In this document: positions 36,401 to 40,853 of the stretch, in pieces
Numbering within the stretch: the first letter of the stretch is position 1
Layout: each line of letters opens with the position of its first letter
Source: Paracoccaceae bacterium
GTDB taxonomy: Bacteria > Pseudomonadota > Alphaproteobacteria > Rhodobacterales > Rhodobacteraceae
Direction: 5' to 3'
Assembly: GCA_025458385.1 (NCBI GenBank)
Contig: JALOSO010000001.1
Span: forward strand, 1-40,853
DNA length: 40,853 nt
The notes under the pieces: generated by a model
What the model saw: only the letters and a program-made list of their open reading frames with translations
The model's database searches: none
What the model was told of the DNA's origin: nothing
Made by a program: the position numbers and the translations under genes

Positions 36401-37095
36401 ATCAAGCTCTCCTGCCGGGTGTTGGCGATCAGTTCCGGCACGCTGGCCTGATTGGGCAGCGACAGCAGGAAGGACACCATGCCCGCAACGGTTTCGGGCG
36501 TCAGACGATCTGGTTTCGGAGTGGCGCCCACGACATTGGCGATCAGATCGGTGTCGATCGCCCCGGGGCACAGGGCGGTGGCGCGCACGCCATCGTCCCA
36601 GGCGGCCGCACGCACCGCCTGCGTCATCGACAACAGCGCGTGCTTGGTCATCGAATAGCCCACGCTGGTGCCGTTGCGATAACGCTTTGCGTCGGTCGAG
36701 GCGATGTTGATCACCCGCCCCTGCCCGGTCTTGCGCAGATGCGGCAAGGCTTCCCTTATCAGGCGGAACGGCGCTTTGACATTGACCGCCCACATGGCGT
36801 CAAGGTCATCTTCGCTGCCGCGCTCGAAATCGACCATGGTCATGATACCGGCATTGTTCACAAGCGCGTCGATGCGTCCGAACCGCGCGACCGCGGCGGC
36901 AACCCAGGCGGTGGCGGCATCGGGGTCTTTTGCGTCAAACGGCACGGCCTGAACGCGATCCGGGGCACCGAATTGCGTGGCCTGATCCAGGTTGCGCAGG
37001 CCGAGCGACAGGGACCAGCCTTCGGAAACAAGCCGTTCGGCAATCGCGGCGCCAAGCCCGCGACCCCCCCCGGAAAGAAGCGCGACCCGGGACAT
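36397..37095 (-). CDS. SDR family oxidoreductase
   Basis: This 232-residue classical SDR has the cofactor motif SGGGRGLG at 8-15, NNAG at about 80-83, and the catalytic set Ser133, Tyr147 and Lys151 (YSMTK). A conserved CPGAIDTDL segment follows. The basic residue in GLRNLDQA near position 34 suggests NADP(H). Its start overlaps the preceding SDR stop by one base (TGATG) and its stop overlaps the aminotransferase as ATGA. At 232 residues it is slightly short at the C-terminus. It likely oxidises a hydroxyl to the ketone or aldehyde that the aminotransferase or dehydrogenase handles; the exact step is not determinable. Confidence 0.9.
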   Translation of the reverse strand: MSRVALLSGGGRGLGAAIAERLVSEGWSLSLGLRNLDQATQFGAPDRVQAVPFDAKDPDAATAWVAAAVARFGRIDALVNNAGIMTMVDFERGSEDDLDAMWAVNVKAPFRLIREALPHLRKTGQGRVINIASTDAKRYRNGTSVGYSMTKHALLSMTQAVRAAAWDDGVRATALCPGAIDTDLIANVVGATPKPDRLTPETVAGMVSFLLSLPNQASVPELIANTRQESLI

Positions 37096-37880
37096 CAGAA
37101 CAGCCCCTGATAAACGCCGCCATCGTTGACGATGTTCTGCCCCGAGATGAACCCCGCCTGAGCCGAGCACAGGAAGGCAATCAGATCGCCGCATTCCGAA
37201 GGATCGCCCAACCGCCCGGCCGGGCAGGTTTCCAGACGGTTCTTCAGAATGGCCTCATAGGTGGTGTTCCCGCGCTTGGCATGGCCATGCAGGTTTGTGT
37301 GCAAGGCATCGGTGTCGAACAGGCCGGGGCAGACCGTGTTGACGGTGACGTTATGCGGCAACAACTCGCGCGACATCGCCGCAACCGCGCCCGACAGGGC
37401 AAGGCGCGCCGCGTGCGAATGGGCAAATCCCACTTGCGGAAACTTGATGAAGCTGACGCTCATGTTCACCACGCGGCCAAAACGCCGCTCGATCATGCCC
37501 GGCGTCACCGCCTGGATCATTTCGATCGAGGACAGGAAATGCACCTCAAGCCAATGCCGCCAATCTTCGGGCGTGATCTGGCTGGCAGGGGTAGGCACCT
37601 GCCGCACACCGGGATTGTTCACCAGAATATCAACCGGCCCCGCAGCCGCCAGAATCTCGGCCCGGCCCTCGGCGGTGTTGAAATCCACAGCAATAGGGAT
37701 CGCCTCCACCCCGAATTCGGCACGGATGGTTGCCGCCGCTTCTTCAAGCGGGCCTGCGCTGCGGGCGTTCATCACCACCGAAACGCCCTCGCGGGCCAAG
37801 GACCGTGCCGCAGCAAGCCCCAATCCGCGCGATGCGGCGGTTACAATCGCCCGCCGCCCCCGAAGTCCCAAGTCCATCAT
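37095..37880 (-). CDS. Divergent SDR lacking the Tyr-x3-Lys catalytic pair
   Basis: This 261-residue protein keeps the Rossmann start TAASRGLG at 14-21 and NNPG at 88-91, and its C-terminus (ISGQNIVNDGGVYQG) is SDR-like. The usual YxxxK is absent: after SVSFIKF (141-147) the equivalent stretch reads HSHAARLAL (154-162), with His, not Tyr, and Ala or Leu where Lys is expected. This resembles the FabG-like subgroup in which the active-site segment reads LSNAVRAAL. It may use another mechanism, or have a non-catalytic role. The start MMDLGLRG overlaps the DapA-like stop as ATGA; ATG at 37877 is an equal alternative. The longer frame to 38126 is rejected. Confidence 0.87.
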   Translation of the reverse strand: MMDLGLRGRRAIVTAASRGLGLAAARSLAREGVSVVMNARSAGPLEEAAATIRAEFGVEAIPIAVDFNTAEGRAEILAAAGPVDILVNNPGVRQVPTPASQITPEDWRHWLEVHFLSSIEMIQAVTPGMIERRFGRVVNMSVSFIKFPQVGFAHSHAARLALSGAVAAMSRELLPHNVTVNTVCPGLFDTDALHTNLHGHAKRGNTTYEAILKNRLETCPAGRLGDPSECGDLIAFLCSAQAGFISGQNIVNDGGVYQGLF

Positions 37881-38797
37881 GCCACCTTTGATTTGGGCGC
37901 CAGAAGCGCATCCATGCCGGCTTTCAACCCTTGAAGCGGTGCGCCGGTCAGCCCGCGCAGAGGCGGACGCAACTCTCCACCGCCGGGAAGGCCAAGGAAA
38001 TTCATAGCAGCCTTGGTCGCAGGATAAAGGGTGCGCCCATCCGAGGTGAACAGCTCGGTCATCTCGATCCCGATGCGCTGCAGCGCCCAGGCCTCGTCCA
38101 TGCGGCCTGCCTTGGTCGCGTGCCACAGGTCAAGACAGCCCTTGTCCCACACATTGGGAAAGCAATCGATCAAGCCGTCGGCCCCGGCGAGGGTGGCCGC
38201 GACGCCAAAGACCGAGGAGGGGCCGCAATAGACGCGGATGCGGTCGCTGACCCGCAGCAGGGTTTCATGGAAATTCTTCCAGTTGCCAGACGATTCCTTG
38301 ATTGCCACCACCTTGTCCAGATCGGCAAGCCGGTCGGCAATGGCCGGGGAAATGGCATTCCCCGCATTGCCGGGAATGTTGTAAAGAACGATGGGCAAGA
38401 CACTTGCCGCATTCACCGCCTCGAAATGAGCGATGATCTCTGACTCCGTCAGATGCGCAAAATAGGGCGGCAAGACCAGCACCCCATCGCCCCCCGCCTC
38501 CTTGACGGCGTGGATCTGCTCGATCACCTCGTCCTGGCGGATCGCGCCGGTGCCCACGATGGTTGGCCCGCGGCCCTTTGCGGCCATGACCGTCAGCTTG
38601 GCAAGCCGTTCACGTTCCTTGAAATTCAGCGCCCAGAACTCGCCCGTGCATCCCGCCGCGACCATGCCGGTTGACCCGGCCAGATAAAGCCGGTCGACAT
38701 TCGCCATGAACGAGTCTTCGTCGATCGACAGATCCTGTCTGAAGGGTGTGGTGATTGCGGGCATGGGGCCCGCCCAATCGATGGAATGACGGTTCAA
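37877..38797 (-). CDS. DapA-family aldolase/lyase (not housekeeping DapA)
   Basis: This 306-residue TIM-barrel protein belongs to the dihydrodipicolinate-synthase/N-acetylneuraminate-lyase superfamily. The Schiff-base lysine is Lys167 (VAIKESSGNW) and the assisting tyrosine is Tyr139 (IVLYNIPGNAG). The substrate-carboxylate loop, usually GTTGE, reads GCTGEFWAL. It should form or cleave a carbon bond in a 2-keto acid. Its catabolic setting makes a 2-keto-3-deoxy acid aldolase or dehydratase likelier than lysine biosynthesis. Translation starts at TTG (38795-38797) with AAAGGAG upstream, and overlaps the ATPase stop as TTGA. The stop overlaps the divergent SDR as ATGA. Confidence 0.9.
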   Translation of the reverse strand: MNRHSIDWAGPMPAITTPFRQDLSIDEDSFMANVDRLYLAGSTGMVAAGCTGEFWALNFKERERLAKLTVMAAKGRGPTIVGTGAIRQDEVIEQIHAVKEAGGDGVLVLPPYFAHLTESEIIAHFEAVNAASVLPIVLYNIPGNAGNAISPAIADRLADLDKVVAIKESSGNWKNFHETLLRVSDRIRVYCGPSSVFGVAATLAGADGLIDCFPNVWDKGCLDLWHATKAGRMDEAWALQRIGIEMTELFTSDGRTLYPATKAAMNFLGLPGGGELRPPLRGLTGAPLQGLKAGMDALLAPKSKVA

Positions 38798-39939
38798 GAC
38801 ACAACTCCTTTGGAAGCAACGCGCAACGGCGCAGCGATAGAGGGCTGGGCGCTGGCTGCGCCCGATGAATTGTTCAACCTGCGGCCATGCGGGCCGGCGG
38901 CAAAGACATGCGCCTGTGTGGTATCAAGCCAGACCGGAACCCGTTCCCCCATGCGCAAGGCCGGGGTGCCAGCAACACGGGCGATCACCCGCACGCCGGG
39001 CGCAATCGCCAGGGTCACAATGGTTTCGTGCCCTGTCGCCTCGGTCAGAACGATCTCGCCGGTCAGGTCGCCCTTTCCCAGATGGACATCTTCGGGGCGG
39101 ATGCCAAAGGCCGCGGGTCCGGCCGCCGCCCCACCGTCAAGCGCAGGGACAGCCAGACGCAAACCGGCATGTTCAAAACACCAGTCCGAGCCAGACTTGA
39201 CCAGCGCGCCATCAACCAGCGTCATGCCGGGCGTTCCGATGAAACCGGCGACAAAACGGTTGGCCGGGCGCGCATAAACCTCGGCCGGTGGTGCGAATTG
39301 TTGCAGGTTGCCGCCTTCCATGATGGCGATCCGGTCCGCCATCGTCATGGCTTCAAGCTGGTCATGGGTGACATAGACCATGGTGCGCCCAAGGCGACGG
39401 TGCAGCTCGATCAGTTCGGCCCGAAGCTGGCCGCGCAACTTGGCGTCAAGGTTCGACAGCGGTTCGTCCAGCAAGAACACCTTCGGATCGCGGATCAGCG
39501 CCCGCCCCAAGGCCACACGCTGTTGTTGCCCACCGCTCAGTTGCTTTGGCTTGCGGTCCAAAAGCGCTGTCAGATGCAGCATCTCGGCGGTCTTGGCGAC
39601 CATGGGGCCGCGCTCTGCCTTTGGCACGCCCCGCTTTTTCAGCGGATAGGCGATGTTTTCGGCCACCGTCATATGCGGATAAAGCGCATAGGACTGAAAC
39701 ACCATGGCGATGTCACGCTCGCCCGGGGGCAGATCATTCACCCGGCGATCACCGATGATGATGTCGCCGGTGGTCGGAAACTCAAGGCCGGCCAGCATGC
39801 GCAGGGTCGTTGTCTTGCCACAGCCCGAAGGCCCCAGCAGCGCCACGAATTCACCCGCCTTGATCGACAGATCCAACCCGTGCAGCGCGGTAAAGCTGCC
39901 GAAGGATTTTGTGACAGTGCGGAAATCGACATTGGCCAT
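38794..39939 (-). CDS. Sugar-type ABC transporter ATP-binding protein (MalK/UgpC-like)
   Basis: This 381-residue ATPase has Walker A GPSGCGKTT, Q-loop VFQSYALYP, signature LSGGQQQRVALGRAL and Walker B VFLLDEPLSNLD, then a C-terminal TOBE-type regulatory region (FGIRPEDVHLG). These are MalK/UgpC features. A tail of about 30 residues rich in Ser and Ala ends the protein and is not typical. It follows the permease with a 3-bp gap, and its stop overlaps the TTG start of the DapA-like gene. It serves the two CUT1-type permeases upstream; a binding protein must lie beyond the window. Confidence 0.94.
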   Translation of the reverse strand: MANVDFRTVTKSFGSFTALHGLDLSIKAGEFVALLGPSGCGKTTTLRMLAGLEFPTTGDIIIGDRRVNDLPPGERDIAMVFQSYALYPHMTVAENIAYPLKKRGVPKAERGPMVAKTAEMLHLTALLDRKPKQLSGGQQQRVALGRALIRDPKVFLLDEPLSNLDAKLRGQLRAELIELHRRLGRTMVYVTHDQLEAMTMADRIAIMEGGNLQQFAPPAEVYARPANRFVAGFIGTPGMTLVDGALVKSGSDWCFEHAGLRLAVPALDGGAAAGPAAFGIRPEDVHLGKGDLTGEIVLTEATGHETIVTLAIAPGVRVIARVAGTPALRMGERVPVWLDTTQAHVFAAGPHGRRLNNSSGAASAQPSIAAPLRVASKGVVS

Positions 39940-39942
39940 GGA

Positions 39943-40773
39943 TCAGCCTTTCACGGCGCCCGCGCCGAAGCCGCGGGTCAGATAGCTTTGAAGGAAGGCG
40001 AAAACGATGATCAGCGGCACGCTCATCATCACCGAGGCGGCCATCAGCAGCGACCATTCGATGTTGAAGGACGAGATCAGCATGTTCATCACGCCGGTGG
40101 TCAGCGGGCGCGCTTCATCCGAGTTCACAAGGACAAGCGCGTAAAGGTATTCGTTCCAGCTCAGGATAAAGGTGAACAGCGCGGTCGAAATGATGCCGGG
40201 CAACAGCTGCGGCAAGATCACATCGACAAAGGCGCCCATCCGCGTCGCCCCATCCACCATCGCCGCATATTCAAGGTCATCCGGAACCCCCGCCATGAAG
40301 GACCGCATCAGCCAAAGCGCATAGGGCAGCGCAAAGGTGGTATAGGCAATCACCAAGGAAAACAGGGTGTTCGACAGCCCCAGACTGACCAGCATCAGAT
40401 AGAGCGGGATGATAAGCACGACCGAGGGCAAGAGGTAGGTAAACAGCACCAGAAAGGCCAGCCCCTCGCGCCCCCGATAGCGAAACCGGACAAGGCTGTA
40501 GGCGCCCAGCGTGGCCACACCCACCACAAGCAGGGTTGTCACCGTGGACAGCATCACCGAATTGCGGAAATAGACCAGAAAGTTGGTCTGGGTCAGCAGA
40601 TGCCAGTAATGCTCGAACGTCCAGCTTTCGGGCAGCATCGTGGGCGGCCGGCGGAACAGTTCGGATTGCGGCTTCACCGAGGTGACGAGCATCCAGAACA
40701 GCGGAAAGGCAACGGCCAGAATGGTCGTCCAGGCAAACAGGTTCAAAACCACGGGGCCAAGGAATTTGCGCAT
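39943..40773 (-). CDS. Sugar-type ABC transporter permease (MalG/UgpE-like)
   Basis: This 276-residue permease of the CUT1 class has about six membrane segments. The N-terminal WMLVTSVKPQSELF and the EAA loop EYAAMVDGATRMGAF followed by VILPQLLPGI are typical of MalG and UgpE. It interacts with the ATPase just downstream. Its start shares one base with the stop of the preceding permease (TGATG). Polyol, sugar, or glycerophosphate-like ligands are common for the class; none is favoured here. Confidence 0.94.
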   Translation of the reverse strand: MRKFLGPVVLNLFAWTTILAVAFPLFWMLVTSVKPQSELFRRPPTMLPESWTFEHYWHLLTQTNFLVYFRNSVMLSTVTTLLVVGVATLGAYSLVRFRYRGREGLAFLVLFTYLLPSVVLIIPLYLMLVSLGLSNTLFSLVIAYTTFALPYALWLMRSFMAGVPDDLEYAAMVDGATRMGAFVDVILPQLLPGIISTALFTFILSWNEYLYALVLVNSDEARPLTTGVMNMLISSFNIEWSLLMAASVMMSVPLIIVFAFLQSYLTRGFGAGAVKG

Positions 40774-40853
40774 CAGGAAGCCCCTTTTTCACGGGTTCGG
40801 CGGATATACACGATCATGAACACCAGCAGGATCGCCATCATCGATACGGCCCA
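40773..40853 (-). CDS. ABC transporter permease, 3' end only (MalF/UgpA-like expected)
   Basis: Only the last 26 codons and the stop are inside the window. The residues show one membrane helix (SMMAILLVFMIVYI) followed by a basic tail (RRTREKGAS), which fits the C-terminus of the partner permease. The TGATG junction with the next permease supports it being the first-permease gene of the same operon. Assignment rests mainly on position. Confidence 0.75.
   Translation of the reverse strand, partial: WAVSMMAILLVFMIVYIRRTREKGAS

Noticed and set aside
37877-38797. Housekeeping DapA of lysine biosynthesis
   Set aside because: It lies in a transporter-linked catabolic operon, has GCTGE rather than GTTGE, and starts with a coupled TTG.

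Overview
The window is about 40.9 kb of GC-rich bacterial chromosome with tightly packed genes, many start/stop overlaps (ATGA, TGATG, TTGA) and no RNA genes, insertion sequences or CRISPR. HWE-type histidine kinase signatures, a GGAAC-N16-CGTT stress-promoter match and the density of TRAP and ABC uptake systems suggest an alphaproteobacterium, most likely Rhodobacteraceae-like. This is inference from gene content; no marker gene was compared.

Layout. (1) 1-3554: 3' part of cobalamin-dependent methionine synthase (metH). (2) 3563-8225: a LacI-family repressor divergent from a ribose/galactose-type sugar ABC transporter (ATPase, permease, binding protein). The promoter between them carries two LacI-type operators, and a 21-codon leader ORF is coupled to the ATPase start. 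(3) 8298-14123 (minus): a three-gene signalling operon of membrane hybrid kinase with three receivers, stand-alone CheR, and receiver-PAS-HWE kinase-receiver protein. A match to the alphaproteobacterial general-stress (EcfG) promoter precedes it. (4) 14297-17502 (minus): SDR, glutathione transferase, polysaccharide-deacetylase-like hydrolase and isochorismatase-like cysteine hydrolase. (5) 17794-33437 (plus): polyamine-type ABC transporter, SnoaL-like protein, TRAP transporter, glutamine-synthetase-like ligase, dipeptide-type ABC transporter and M24 peptidase, ending in a strong bidirectional terminator. (6) 33548-40853 (minus): sugar-type ABC transporter (5' end outside the window), DapA-like lyase, two SDRs, class III aminotransferase and a succinate-semialdehyde-type dehydrogenase.

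How they may work together. Blocks 4 and 5 look like one scavenging locus. A recurrent 21-bp inverted repeat, consensus TTTGTKCG-N5-CGMACAAA, lies ahead of the polyamine-type operon, the SnoaL-like gene, the TRAP operon and the dipeptide operon, with weaker matches ahead of the deacetylase operon. The core GTKCG-N5-CGMAC resembles operators of PcaR/PcaU-like IclR regulators, but no such regulator is encoded here. The enzymes (amide-type hydrolases, a GS-like ligase, a metallopeptidase) suggest import and breakdown of nitrogenous organic compounds; the substrate cannot be read from sequence. Block 6 reads as a complete uptake-to-semialdehyde catabolic operon, also of unknown substrate. Block 3 probably feeds phosphorelay signalling related to stress.
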